Below are positions 29,503-38,782 of a stretch of 64,000 nt of DNA, piece after piece. Under the pieces are notes generated by a model. That model saw only the letters and a list, made by a program, of their open reading frames with translations, did not search any database and had not been told where the DNA came from. Numbering within the stretch: position 1 is the first letter of the stretch; every line of letters starts with the position of its first letter. Both the position numbers and the translations under genes were made by a program. Origin of the DNA: an uncultured Rickettsiales bacterium (lineage in GTDB: Bacteria; Pseudomonadota; Alphaproteobacteria; Rickettsiales; UBA1997); NCBI GenBank assembly GCA_934747265.1, contig CAKVGI010000003.1, forward strand, positions 35,658 through 99,657, written 5' to 3'.

Positions 29503-30171
29503 TTAACGATCAAATACTTTCAATCTACTGTTAACTTTATTTAAATAAATTGCGGTATACCAAGTAATAAATGTACTCAATATAGCTCCAAAAAATACAT
29601 CCGACAAATAGTGTACATTTAAAATAATTCTACTAATTGAGATTAAAAGTCCGAATAATATTAATATTTTGGAATATTTGTTATCTTTAAAAACAAATAA
29701 TAAACAAGCAATCAAAGCCCAAATTCCAGAAGAATGCCCAGATGGAAAAGAAACATATTCGTGTTGAAAATTAAAGAAAGTAAACATATTTCCATCATTT
29801 AATGCAAAAAAATTAAAAGGTCTAGATCTGCCAAAAATAAATTTTAACAATTGCGTTGCGATTACCGATAGAATTTCACCGCATATACCGTAGATCATCA
29901 TATAAAATCTTCCTTTATAATTTTTATCATTTTTATGTTTTTTAAACATAAAAAGTAAATAAGAAAATATAACAATATTTATTAAAACAATGTATTTAAA
30001 TGAGCCAAACAATGTAATAATTGAAAATATTTTATATAGTAATGATGTACTATCGATATTATTTTGAATAAAAGTAGCTAATCTTATATCAATAAAAAAA
30101 ATCACGAATAATAAAGTTGTAGCTAAAATTATAAACCAAATCAATAAATTATTTTTTAAATTATATTTCAT
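29503..30171 (-). CDS. PAP2-family membrane phosphatase
   Basis: 222 aa with about six membrane segments. The three phosphatase signature pieces are present: KFIFGRSRPFNF (motif 1), FPSGHSSG (motif 2) and SRIILNVHYLSDVFFG (motif 3), with the catalytic His pair and Arg. Such proteins remove phosphate from lipids, for example phosphatidic acid or undecaprenyl pyrophosphate. Its start overlaps the ftsL stop by 11 bases, so it is in the mraZ-rsmH-ftsL transcript; a role in recycling the undecaprenyl carrier for cell-wall synthesis would fit, but this is inference. Confidence 0.85.
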   Translation of the reverse strand: MKYNLKNNLLIWFIILATTLLFVIFFIDIRLATFIQNNIDSTSLLYKIFSIITLFGSFKYIVLINIVIFSYLLFMFKKHKNDKNYKGRFYMMIYGICGEILSVIATQLLKFIFGRSRPFNFFALNDGNMFTFFNFQHEYVSFPSGHSSGIWALIACLLFVFKDNKYSKILILFGLLISISRIILNVHYLSDVFFGAILSTFITWYTAIYLNKVNSRLKVFDR

Positions 30172-30547
30172 TTTGAATTAAGTCAGTTATTGATCTTGCA
30201 TATTTTTTATTTTTATATGGATTTTTCATAGCTTTTGATAAAGATATTTTTTTAAGCTCGTCTTTTGTTTTTATTTGTTTTACGTCTACTATTTTTTTAT
30301 TATTAAGTAATTCTGGATTTTTATCAATTAAAGACAATAATCTTTCGGTTGAAGTTAAATAAGTAAGTTCAATGGTTAAGATTTTTTTATCATCATTTAT
30401 TCTTTCTATTTCTTTATCTAAGTAGCTTAAATCATTAATCATGTTGAACATTTTATATCTAATATAAAACATTGAACAGCTTAGTAATAGCAACAAAAAA
30501 ATTAAAATATTTTGCATAAATAATAAAAATTTCCTAAATTTTAACAT
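30161..30547 (-). CDS. ftsL: Cell division protein FtsL-like
   Basis: 128 aa with one N-terminal membrane segment (~8-28), then a coiled-coil stretch (YLDKEIERINDDKKILTIELTYLTS, of which only the heptad pattern matters) with TSTERLLSLI resembling the 'ERIE.LA' end of the FtsL coiled coil. Position directly after rsmH with a 7-base overlap is the standard dcw order and supports the call more than the weakly conserved sequence. FtsL forms a complex with FtsB and FtsQ at the septum. ftsI, which normally follows, is replaced by the PAP2 gene. Confidence 0.72.
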   Translation of the reverse strand: MLKFRKFLLFMQNILIFLLLLLSCSMFYIRYKMFNMINDLSYLDKEIERINDDKKILTIELTYLTSTERLLSLIDKNPELLNNKKIVDVKQIKTKDELKKISLSKAMKNPYKNKKYARSITDLIQNEI

Positions 30548-31452
30548 TTCTTTAAAGCCCTCAATTTAGCTGATCTTGACCTAATATTATTTTGAACTTC
30601 GCGGTTATTAGGTGTAATAGCTTTTTTTGTTAATAATTCAAAATCCGCCTTAATAATATTTTTAGAATATTTATCATTCTTCTTACCTTTATTTGTTTCT
30701 TGTTTAACAAAATCTTTAACTATTTTATCCTCCAAAGAATGAAAACAAACAACAACCAATCTGCCATCCTTATTTAATACTTTTTTTGATATTTCTAATA
30801 TTTTTCTTAATTCATTTAATTCATCATTAACAGCAATTCTAATTGCTTGAAAAGTCTTTGTTGCAGGATCAATTTTTCCTTTTTTACCAGTATAAAAAGA
30901 TCTGACGATGTCCGCTAATTCAAATGTTGTTTCTATTGGTTTTATCTTTCTTAACTCAACAATTTTTTTTGCAATATGTCTGCTTTTTACTTCGTCGCCA
31001 TAGTTATAAATAATATTTGCTAATTCTTCTTCTGGCGTATTATTGATAATTTCATAAGCTGATATAGAATTATTGCCCATCCTCATATCTAATCTAGAAT
31101 TTTTTTGAAATGAAAATCCCCTATCACAATTATCAACTTGCATGGAAGATACTCCAACATCCAAAACAATTCCATCAACTTTTCTATCATCTAATATCTT
31201 TTCTATATTGCTATATTTATCATTGTAAAACTCAAATCTATCGCCAAATTTTGTTTTTACATCATCAGCAAATATTTTTACAGATTCATCTCTGTCAATC
31301 CCAATAAGCTTACAATTAGCTTTTTCAAGTATTTTCCTAGCATAGCCACCTGCTCCAAATGTACAGTCAACAAAAATTTCATCATCTTTTGGATTTAGAT
31401 ATTCCAATACTTCATTTAGCATAACTGGTATATGGTAATCCAAATTATTCAT
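30541..31452 (-). CDS. rsmH: 16S rRNA (cytosine(1402)-N4)-methyltransferase RsmH
   Basis: 303 aa. HIPVMLNEVLEYLNP at the N-terminus, the SAM motif DCTFGAGGYARKIL (~30), DRDESV, LDVGVSSMQVD, GFSFQKNSRLDMRM, TFQAIRIAVNDEL and VCFHSLEDKIVKDF are all family hallmarks. It methylates C1402 in the decoding centre. It lies in dcw order after mraZ, although a 159-base gap holding a tandem repeat separates the two. Confidence 0.96.
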   Translation of the reverse strand: MNNLDYHIPVMLNEVLEYLNPKDDEIFVDCTFGAGGYARKILEKANCKLIGIDRDESVKIFADDVKTKFGDRFEFYNDKYSNIEKILDDRKVDGIVLDVGVSSMQVDNCDRGFSFQKNSRLDMRMGNNSISAYEIINNTPEEELANIIYNYGDEVKSRHIAKKIVELRKIKPIETTFELADIVRSFYTGKKGKIDPATKTFQAIRIAVNDELNELRKILEISKKVLNKDGRLVVVCFHSLEDKIVKDFVKQETNKGKKNDKYSKNIIKADFELLTKKAITPNNREVQNNIRSRSAKLRALKKC

Positions 31453-31497
31453 TTTTTATACTTGACTTTTTTTAATAATATTATAACTTATAGGAAT

Positions 31498-31614
31498 AGC
31501 GGTAAAGCTAGTTAGAAATCTCCCAAATACTAACTAATTCTCCCAAAAAGTTTTACCGCCCCTATTTTTTCAAAATTCTACCGCCCCTATTTTTTCAAAA
31601 TTCTACCGCCCCTA
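31498..31614. repeat. 25-bp tandem repeat and hairpin between mraZ and rsmH
   Basis: A 25-bp unit beginning TACCGCCCC occurs at 31554-31578 and 31579-31603 exactly, with a third partial copy to 31614. The first copy's ACCGC also pairs with GCGGTAAA at 31498-31505, giving a long-looped hairpin. Inside that loop the minus strand has TGGGA at 31521-31525 and 31541-31545, 20 bases apart. It may tune expression of rsmH-ftsL relative to mraZ. Confidence 0.8.
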
Positions 31615-32061
31615 AGACAGCTTTTTTATTGAGAAAGGATTATCTTTTATTTGCTTTCTAGCCTCTTCAAGATATTTATTAAACATTTCAGGTTCCCATA
31701 TCTCAAATGTTTGTCCTTTTCCAATAAATACGGCTTTATCTTTTATTCCAGCAAAGCCCATTAAACTTTTTGGTAAAATAACTCTACCATCAGAGTCAAA
31801 AGGCAATTGTGCTGCTCCGCCTAATATTATAGCCGCAAAAGCATCTTTCTCTCTAGATGAAGGATCCAAATCATCAATTACTTCACTTAACTTTTGCATT
31901 CTCTCCATAGTACATCCTTCAATGCATTTATGGTTTGATGATTCATAAATCACAACACCAGAAAAATCCTTACCACACATCATACCACGAAATTGAGAAG
32001 GCACAGACACCCTGCCTTTACTATCTACTTTATTCTCAAATGTTGACAAAAATAAAGCCAT
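31612..32061 (-). CDS. mraZ: Transcriptional regulator MraZ
   Basis: 149 aa. Two AbrB-like SpoVT/MraZ repeats: FLSTFENKVDSKGRVSVPSQFR (~4-25, of which DSKGRVSVP is the DXXXR core) and LPFDSDGRVILPKSLM (~86-101). MraZ is a DNA-binding repressor of the division and cell-wall cluster and binds direct repeats spaced by 10 bp upstream of its own gene. GAGGAG precedes the ATG. Such repeats are present 40-86 bases upstream. It heads mraZ-rsmH-ftsL-PAP2. Confidence 0.95.
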   Translation of the reverse strand: MALFLSTFENKVDSKGRVSVPSQFRGMMCGKDFSGVVIYESSNHKCIEGCTMERMQKLSEVIDDLDPSSREKDAFAAIILGGAAQLPFDSDGRVILPKSLMGFAGIKDKAVFIGKGQTFEIWEPEMFNKYLEEARKQIKDNPFSIKKLS

Positions 32062-32100
32062 AAACTCCTCATTTTCTTAATATTATCACCATAAATACAT

Positions 32101-32147
32101 TTTATGGTTTTTTATGGTATATTATGGTTTTAATATTAAATTTATGG
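32101..32147. promoter_or_regulatory. Candidate MraZ operator: WTTATGG boxes at exact 10-bp spacing
   Basis: On the plus strand TTTATGG starts at 32101, 32111 and (as ATTATGG) 32121; a degenerate position falls at 32131 and another exact TTTATGG at 32141. All starts are multiples of 10 apart. Known MraZ sites are direct repeats (TGGGN in E. coli, AAAGTGG-like in mollicutes) with 10-bp period just upstream of mraZ. Here the boxes read on the strand opposite to the gene. Confidence 0.6.
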
Positions 32148-32338
32148 AATGTCAAGGAAAAAATTTTTATTTTTAATTATGAAGATATTTTAGAAAAACT
32201 CAATAAAATGAGTTAATAAATGCAAATTCGGTTTATTATAAAATATATAAATTTAAATTAATAAATTTATCAAAATGATATATTAAATAATCATTGATTT
32301 TTATTCTTGTTTTTTTATTTTTGTTATGTATTCACTAA

Positions 32339-33727
32339 GTGGTAAGTTTGAAAAAATACATAAAGACTTTTTTATTTGGATTATTGGCTGGATTATCTTT
32401 TCCGCCACTGTACCTTGTTGTTTTTTTACCATTAAGTTTTTATTATTTATTAACAAAAATAGAAAATGCAACCTCAAATAAAAATGCTTTTTCAAGTGGT
32501 TTAATATTTGGTTTTGGTTATTTTTTAGTTCAATTATATTGGATAAGTTTTTCTTTACTTGTAGATATAAAAACATACTTCTGGTTGATACCATTTGCAA
32601 TTTCAATAATACCACTGATGTGCGGAGCATTTATAGGTTTAACAACGGTAATGTTGTATTTTTTAATCAAGAAATTTAATATAGAAAATAGATGTATTAT
32701 AACAATTTTATTCGCAATTCTTTATGTATTTTTTGAATATTTGAGAGGTTTGATTTTTCCTTGGAATTTGTTCTCTTACATTGTGGGTTTTTCAAATATT
32801 TTAATGCAACCAGTATCTATAATAAATATATATTTTTATGATGTAATATTGGTATTTTTGCTATGTTTTGGCTATGTATTTTTCTCATATAAAGACAAAA
32901 ATATTATAATAAATAAAAAATACAAGAATTATGTCTACATTTATTTTATAATAATATTAATGATTGTTTTATTTGGATTTGTTAGATTACAAAATGCTAA
33001 TAATAAAAATTTTAATATAAATGTAAAATTAGTTCAAGCAAATATAAAACAAAATCTAAAATGGGATAAAAATGAAATAAAAAATAATTTACAAAAGCAT
33101 ATAAATTTAAGCAAAGATGATTATTCTGATATAATAATTTGGTCGGAAAGTTCAATACCATATATTGCAAATAAAAATACAAAGATAGATTTTATAAATA
33201 ATAAAGTATTGATAACTGGGGCTGTTAGGGGTGAATTTGAAGATAATAAATTAAGTAAAATTTGGAATAGTATTTTTATTTTTAAGGATGGAAAAGTTGA
33301 AAATTATTATGATAAACATATTTTGGTTCCTTTTGGAGAATATATTCCATTTTCAAAATATCTACCATTTGTTAAAAAAATTACTAATGGAAACATTGAT
33401 TTTTCAAGTGGAAATATGTACAATAACATAAAAATTAAAGACATTAATTTTAATCCAATTATATGTTATGAAATAGCTTTTCCTAATTATGTTGCAAAAA
33501 AGAGTAAAAAAGCGGATATAATTTTAAATTTAACAAACGATGGTTGGTTTGGAATTTCAAGTGGACCATATCAGCATTTAGTAGCATCTAGGTTTAGGGC
33601 AGTTGAAAATAAAATTCCTGTTATAAGAGTTTCAAATAGTGGGATAACTGCTTATATAGATGAATATGGACGAACTGTAAAAAAAATAAATCTAAATGTA
33701 GAAGGTGTTTTAGATTTAAAAATTTAA
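32339..33727 (+). CDS. lnt: Apolipoprotein N-acyltransferase Lnt
   Basis: 462 aa. About six N-terminal membrane segments with the conserved LAGLSFPPLYLV and a middle LRGLIFPWN motif, then a nitrilase-fold periplasmic domain with catalytic Glu in IIWSESSIPY, Lys in YDKHILVPFGEYIP and Cys in FNPIICYEIAFP. It adds the third acyl chain to outer-membrane lipoproteins. The start is uncertain: GTG at 32339 or TTG at 32348, neither with a strong ribosome site. Not co-directional with the mraZ cluster; probably its own transcript. Confidence 0.92.
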   Translation: MVSLKKYIKTFLFGLLAGLSFPPLYLVVFLPLSFYYLLTKIENATSNKNAFSSGLIFGFGYFLVQLYWISFSLLVDIKTYFWLIPFAISIIPLMCGAFIGLTTVMLYFLIKKFNIENRCIITILFAILYVFFEYLRGLIFPWNLFSYIVGFSNILMQPVSIINIYFYDVILVFLLCFGYVFFSYKDKNIIINKKYKNYVYIYFIIILMIVLFGFVRLQNANNKNFNINVKLVQANIKQNLKWDKNEIKNNLQKHINLSKDDYSDIIIWSESSIPYIANKNTKIDFINNKVLITGAVRGEFEDNKLSKIWNSIFIFKDGKVENYYDKHILVPFGEYIPFSKYLPFVKKITNGNIDFSSGNMYNNIKIKDINFNPIICYEIAFPNYVAKKSKKADIILNLTNDGWFGISSGPYQHLVASRFRAVENKIPVIRVSNSGITAYIDEYGRTVKKINLNVEGVLDLKI

Positions 33728-33808
33728 TAATTAATGTAAAAAATACTCTTGATTTTATTAAAATATTTAATATCTTTATAATTATAAAATAATAATTAAG
33801 AAGACGTA

Positions 33809-35287
33809 ATGTTATTATCTAAAATAATAAATTCATTTAAAAATGAATTGGAAATTCTGAATTTTAAAGATCAAGAAATAAATGGAATAGAATCAGATTC
33901 TAGATTAATTAAAAAAAATGATATTTTTTTTGCATTGGATGGTTTGACATCAAAAGGTATTGATTTTGCTGACAAAGCAATTGATAATGGTGCTACTGTA
34001 ATAGTATGTGGTAAGAAATATGATTACAATAATAATAATTTAACTATTATAAAATGTGATGATTCAGTAGAAATGCTTGGCAAGTTCTTAAATGTTTTTT
34101 ATCCAAATAAACCAAAACATATTGTTGGTATAACTGGTACAAGTGGTAAGACATCAACAGCTGAATTTACTAGACAGATTATTCAAAATTTAGGTCATGA
34201 CTCTGCATCTATTGGAACACTTGGTGTAAAATTTAAAGATGAAAAAATTAAAAGCGGAACATTAACAATGTTAGAGACTGTTGAATTACATCAGAAACTT
34301 AATATGTTGAAGGCAGAAAAAAATATAGATTATGTTTCAATGGAATTTTCAAGTCAAGGAATGCATCAAAGAAGAGGCATAGGAATCAATGTTGACGTGG
34401 CGGTATTTCTAAATTTAAGTCCAGAACATTTAGATTATCATAAAACGATGGAAGAGTATTTTAAACAAAAGACAACATTATTTACAAAGATATTGAAAGA
34501 TGATGGAACTGCTGTATTAAACGCCGATGTTCCTGAGTTTGAAAAGCTTGAAAAAATATGCAATGACAGAGGTGTAAAAATTATTTCTTTTGGTAAAAAT
34601 GGTGATATTAAAATTAAAGACATTAAACCATTAGCAAAAGGTCAAGATATTACAATTTTATACCAAGGAAAAGAATATTTACTTGAATTACCATTTATTG
34701 GAACATTTCAAGCTATGAATGTTTTGGCTGCTATTAGCGCCGTTGTAGCTTTAAATATAGAAAGTTCTTTTGAAAAGATTTTAAAAGCTGTTAATGGAAT
34801 TAAACAAGCTGAGGGAAGGATGCAATTAGCTGGAATTAAAAGCAATGGGGCTACTATTTATGTAGATTATGCTCACAAACCAGATGCTTTACAAAAAGTA
34901 TTAGAAGCAACAAGAGAACATATTGATAAAGATAGCGGTTCAAGAATATTTATACTTTTTGGTTGTGGTGGTGATAGAGATAAAACAAAAAGACCTGTTA
35001 TGGGTAAAATAGCTAATGATTTGGCTGATGTTGTAATTATTACAGATGACAATCCAAGAACGGAAGATGCAACAACAATTAGGCAAGAAGTTGCTTCAAC
35101 TTGTCCAAAAGCTTACAATATAGGTGGTAGAAAACAAGCAATAGAAAAAGCAATAGATATGCTAGAAAAAGATGATATTTTGATTTTAGCTGGAAAAGGA
35201 CATGAAAAATATACAATTATAGGAAAAGAATTAAGTCATTTTGATGAATTTGAAATAGTTAGAGACTATTTAAATAAAATAAAATAA
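33809..35287 (+). CDS. murE: UDP-N-acetylmuramoyl-tripeptide synthetase MurE
   Basis: 492 aa. N-terminal UDP-MurNAc-dipeptide domain (GIESDSRLIKKNDIFFAL), ATP-loop GITGTSGKTSTAEFTRQ (~110), central domain with YVSMEFSSQGMHQRR, LSPEHLDYH, and C-terminal DYAHKPDALQKVL, GCGGDRDKTKRPVMG and the DNPR motif (ITDDNPRTED) that selects meso-diaminopimelate. It adds the third residue of the peptidoglycan stem peptide. Separated from the other dcw genes and not beside murF or ftsI. Confidence 0.96.
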   Translation: MLLSKIINSFKNELEILNFKDQEINGIESDSRLIKKNDIFFALDGLTSKGIDFADKAIDNGATVIVCGKKYDYNNNNLTIIKCDDSVEMLGKFLNVFYPNKPKHIVGITGTSGKTSTAEFTRQIIQNLGHDSASIGTLGVKFKDEKIKSGTLTMLETVELHQKLNMLKAEKNIDYVSMEFSSQGMHQRRGIGINVDVAVFLNLSPEHLDYHKTMEEYFKQKTTLFTKILKDDGTAVLNADVPEFEKLEKICNDRGVKIISFGKNGDIKIKDIKPLAKGQDITILYQGKEYLLELPFIGTFQAMNVLAAISAVVALNIESSFEKILKAVNGIKQAEGRMQLAGIKSNGATIYVDYAHKPDALQKVLEATREHIDKDSGSRIFILFGCGGDRDKTKRPVMGKIANDLADVVIITDDNPRTEDATTIRQEVASTCPKAYNIGGRKQAIEKAIDMLEKDDILILAGKGHEKYTIIGKELSHFDEFEIVRDYLNKIK

Positions 35288-35313
35288 TTTAAGTTAGTAT
35301 TGTTTTAAAATTT

Positions 35314-35335
35314 AAGAGGGATTGATTTCCCTCTT
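35314..35335 (+). terminator. Terminator of murE
   Basis: An 8-bp stem (AAGAGGGA/TCCCTCTT, 6-base loop) directly followed by a T-rich run, 27 bases past the murE stop. Typical intrinsic terminator. Confidence 0.8.
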
Positions 35336-35541
35336 TTATTAATAATAATGTTAGTAAAATTTATTATAAAAAATAATTGATTAAAATTAATGTTGCCTTT
35401 TTAAAAAAATATTCTACACTCTATTATAGAGTTTTAACTCACGGAATTTGTTTATTATTAGATTTCTAAAATTTAATAATAAAATTATTGCCTAGTGCAT
35501 TTTATTATTTTAGAGCTTTAAGCTTACAAAGAGTTTATATT

Positions 35542-37257
35542 ATGAATTTAAATTTAGAAAAATTCAAGAGGGATATTTTATTCCTACCGCTTGGTGGTAG
35601 TGGTGAAATAGGGTTAAATTGCAACTTGTATCACTATAATGGAAAATGGTTAATAGTTGATATGGGGGTTGGTTTTACTAGTGAAATACCTGGTGTTGAT
35701 GTTGTGGCGCCGGATATAGATTTTATTAAGCAAAATATTCAAAATTTTGTTGGAATAGTTATAACACATATTCATGAAGATCATATTGGAGCAATTCAAT
35801 ATTTATGGGATGAATCAAAATTGCCAATTTATGCAACAAAATTTACATCGTTATTTTTGAAAGAAAAATTAAGCGAATATGATTTTGCTGATGAGATGAA
35901 AATTATAGAAGTTGATATAGATAAAAAGTTGGTATTAAAACCATTTGAGTTGGAATTTATTAATTTAACTCATTCAACACCGGAGATGAGTGCTATTTTG
36001 ATAAAAACTCCAAAGGGAAATATTTTACATACTGGTGATTGGAAATTTGAAGATAAACCAATACTTGGAAAAATATCAAATAAAAAAAGACTAAAACAGC
36101 TTGGAAATAGAGGTGAAGTTTTAGCTATGGTATCAGAATCAACGAATATTTTTCAATTATCTAATACCAAAAATGAATCGGATTTATTAAAAAATTTAAA
36201 GAAAGTAATAAAATCAAATAGAAGTGGTTTAATTGTTTGTACAATTTTTGCATCAAATATTTCAAGAATTATTACTTTATCTCTTGCAGCAAAATCAGCA
36301 GGCAGAAAAGTCGGAGTAATTGGTCGTTCCTTATATAGAATAATTAAAGTAGCAAACGAAATGAATTTTTTACCAAAAGGCATTGAATTTGTTGAGGAAG
36401 AGGATTTTGGTAAATATTCTAAGAAAGAACTTTTGATAATTGCAACTGGATGTCAGGGAGAGACAACATCTGGTTTATGGAAATTGGCTAATGATTTACA
36501 AAAAAATATAAAACTTAATTCAGGAGATACTATAATATTTTCTTCAAGAATTATACCTGGCAATGAAAAAGCTATATATGCTTTGTATAATAAATTGTCA
36601 GAAAAAGATGTAAAAATTATAAATTCCGAAAATGAATTTGTCCATTTATCTGGCCATTATACAAGGAATGAATTAATAGAAATGTATAAATTAGTAAGAC
36701 CGAGAATAGTTATTGCAACGCATGGCGAAGAAATGCATCTAGCTGAACATAAAAGAGTTGCAAAGGAGTGTGGTGTACCTAATACCATAAAAGGAAAGAA
36801 CGGTGATATAATTAAAATAGATTCAAAGAATCCAGAAAAAACAAAAGTAATAAATCATATAAATTTAACAAATGTTGCGGTTGATGGTAAAAGATTATTG
36901 CCTTTAAACAGTCATATCATAGGCGAAAGAAAAAAAATAGCGGAATCTGGCGTTTTTGTAGTAATAATTAAGGTTGATAGATTATTTAAAATGATTGATA
37001 ATCCAATGATATCCGCTGTTGGTAATTATGATTTATTACATGAAAAATTAACAAAAGAGATGTTTGAAGATGAGATAAAAACAGCTTATAATAATGGTTT
37101 AATAAAAATATCAAATCCAGAAAATGGAAATAATTTTGATGATGATGACAAAAAAGAAACTTTCTTGTTAAAGGAAATTAATAAAAAATTAGGCCATATT
37201 TTTCAAGTTGATATGGGTAAAAAACCATTTTTTGTTATTAAGATTATAAAGATTTAA
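35542..37257 (+). CDS. rnj: Ribonuclease J
   Basis: 571 aa from the ATG at 35542; the frame continues to a TTG at 35488, but the family core LFLPLGGSGEIGLNCNLY begins right after the chosen Met. Metallo-beta-lactamase motif THIHEDHIGAI (HxHxDH), LTHSTPEMSAILI, HTGDWKFE, then the beta-CASP part with SSRIIPGNEKAI and HLSGHYTRNEL, and TIATHGE-like IVIATHGEEMHL. It is a 5'-exo/endoribonuclease of mRNA decay and rRNA maturation. Together with RNase E/G in the same genome it gives two decay-starting enzymes, as in many alphaproteobacteria. Confidence 0.94.
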   Translation: MNLNLEKFKRDILFLPLGGSGEIGLNCNLYHYNGKWLIVDMGVGFTSEIPGVDVVAPDIDFIKQNIQNFVGIVITHIHEDHIGAIQYLWDESKLPIYATKFTSLFLKEKLSEYDFADEMKIIEVDIDKKLVLKPFELEFINLTHSTPEMSAILIKTPKGNILHTGDWKFEDKPILGKISNKKRLKQLGNRGEVLAMVSESTNIFQLSNTKNESDLLKNLKKVIKSNRSGLIVCTIFASNISRIITLSLAAKSAGRKVGVIGRSLYRIIKVANEMNFLPKGIEFVEEEDFGKYSKKELLIIATGCQGETTSGLWKLANDLQKNIKLNSGDTIIFSSRIIPGNEKAIYALYNKLSEKDVKIINSENEFVHLSGHYTRNELIEMYKLVRPRIVIATHGEEMHLAEHKRVAKECGVPNTIKGKNGDIIKIDSKNPEKTKVINHINLTNVAVDGKRLLPLNSHIIGERKKIAESGVFVVIIKVDRLFKMIDNPMISAVGNYDLLHEKLTKEMFEDEIKTAYNNGLIKISNPENGNNFDDDDKKETFLLKEINKKLGHIFQVDMGKKPFFVIKIIKI

Positions 37258-37369
37258 ACTAAAATTTTCGTCATTTATAAAAAATATTTGATGAAAGTTT
37301 TATTCAATTATTTATCTTGAATTAATTAAATATTATTGTAAATTAGTATCAGTTAATAAAAAAGATGTT

Positions 37370-38782
37370 ATGGCGTTTACAATAGCGATAGTTGGTAGAC
37401 CAAACGTTGGTAAATCAAGTCTATTTAATAAGTTGGTTGGTAGAAAAATAGCAATAGTAAATGATTTTGCTGGCGTTACAAGAGATAGAAAGATAGAAAA
37501 AGGCTCTCTTGGACCTATTGAGTTTGATGTAATAGATACCGCTGGTTTAGAATATAATCTAACAAATAAGCAATTAGAAAGTAGAATGGTAAAACAGACA
37601 GAAGTTGCTGTTTTTGATGCTGATTTATGCTTATTTTTAGTTGATGGAAAAAGCGGTTTAGAGCCAGCTGATAAATATTTTGCTAAATGGTTAAGAGAAA
37701 AAAATATTCCAACGATTTTAGTTGTAAATAAATGTGATTCATTAAAGAATCATGACTTTATATTTGATAGCGAATATTACAAACTTGGGTTAGGTGAACC
37801 AATACCAATATCCGCTGAACATAATAATGGTTTCAATATGCTTTATGATGCAATAGAGTCATTTTATGATAAATATCAGGAGCAATATAAAGATATTAGT
37901 AATATGGAGGAAAAAATCCAAATTGATACGGAAGAAAATAAAAATAATAAGGAAGATAGAGAAATTACAATTGCTGTTGTTGGAAGGCCTAATGCCGGTA
38001 AATCAACGCTTATCAATACACTATTAAACGATGAAAGAGTTTTAACTGGTCCGGAAGCTGGAATTACAAGAGATGCTATTTCCATAAAATGGAAATATAA
38101 AAATAGGGATATAAAATTAATAGATACAGCTGGTATTAGAAAGAAACACAATATTGATACGGATTTAGAAAAATTTGCTGTTGAGGATAGTTTTAGAGCC
38201 GTTAGATTTGCGCAAATTGTTATTATGATGATAGATTCAACTTCGCCTTTTGATACGCAAGATTTAGCTATTGCAAATATGATAGTTAATGAAGGTAGAG
38301 GCATTGTTTTTGCCTTAAACAAATGGGATACTATTCCGGAAAAAGATAAGCACAAATTTATGAATAATTCAATTTCTTTAATAGAGCAAAAAGTAGCACA
38401 GGTTAAAGGTTGTCCTATTGTTCCAATATCTGCTTTATATAGTAAAAATATAGATAAATTGGTTGATGCATGCTTAGATGTTTATAAAGATTGGAATGAA
38501 TACATTAAAACATCGGATTTGAATAATTGGTTAAGGGAAATAGAAAAAGATCACACGCCTCCTTTATTCAAAGGAAATGCCGTAAAATTAAAATATATTA
38601 CACAAGCAAAAAAAAGACCACCGACATTTGTTTTATTTACAAATAGTCCAGAAAAATTAGAAAAAACGTCTTATTCTAAATTTTTAGTAAATAAATTAAG
38701 GGAGGATTTTAATTTAAAAAAGACGATAGTTAGATTGATTTTGAGAAAAGCGGAAAATCCTTATGATAAAAGAAAAAAATAA
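37370..38782 (+). CDS. der: Ribosome-assembly GTPase Der (EngA)
   Basis: 470 aa with two GTPase domains in tandem: GRPNVGKSSLFNKLVG and DTAGLEYN (domain 1, from residue ~8), then GRPNAGKSTLINTLL and DTAGIRKK with NKWD (domain 2, from ~205). A charged linker (EEKIQIDTEENKNNKED) separates them, and the C-terminal KH-like domain carries HTPPLFKGNAVKLKYITQA. Der works in late 50S assembly. miaA starts 20 bases before its stop, so the two are coupled. Confidence 0.97.
   Translation: MAFTIAIVGRPNVGKSSLFNKLVGRKIAIVNDFAGVTRDRKIEKGSLGPIEFDVIDTAGLEYNLTNKQLESRMVKQTEVAVFDADLCLFLVDGKSGLEPADKYFAKWLREKNIPTILVVNKCDSLKNHDFIFDSEYYKLGLGEPIPISAEHNNGFNMLYDAIESFYDKYQEQYKDISNMEEKIQIDTEENKNNKEDREITIAVVGRPNAGKSTLINTLLNDERVLTGPEAGITRDAISIKWKYKNRDIKLIDTAGIRKKHNIDTDLEKFAVEDSFRAVRFAQIVIMMIDSTSPFDTQDLAIANMIVNEGRGIVFALNKWDTIPEKDKHKFMNNSISLIEQKVAQVKGCPIVPISALYSKNIDKLVDACLDVYKDWNEYIKTSDLNNWLREIEKDHTPPLFKGNAVKLKYITQAKKRPPTFVLFTNSPEKLEKTSYSKFLVNKLREDFNLKKTIVRLILRKAENPYDKRKK

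Noticed and set aside
32301..32630. 109-codon minus-strand ORF at the start of lnt
   Set aside because: It is antisense to the first membrane helices of lnt and has no conserved features.
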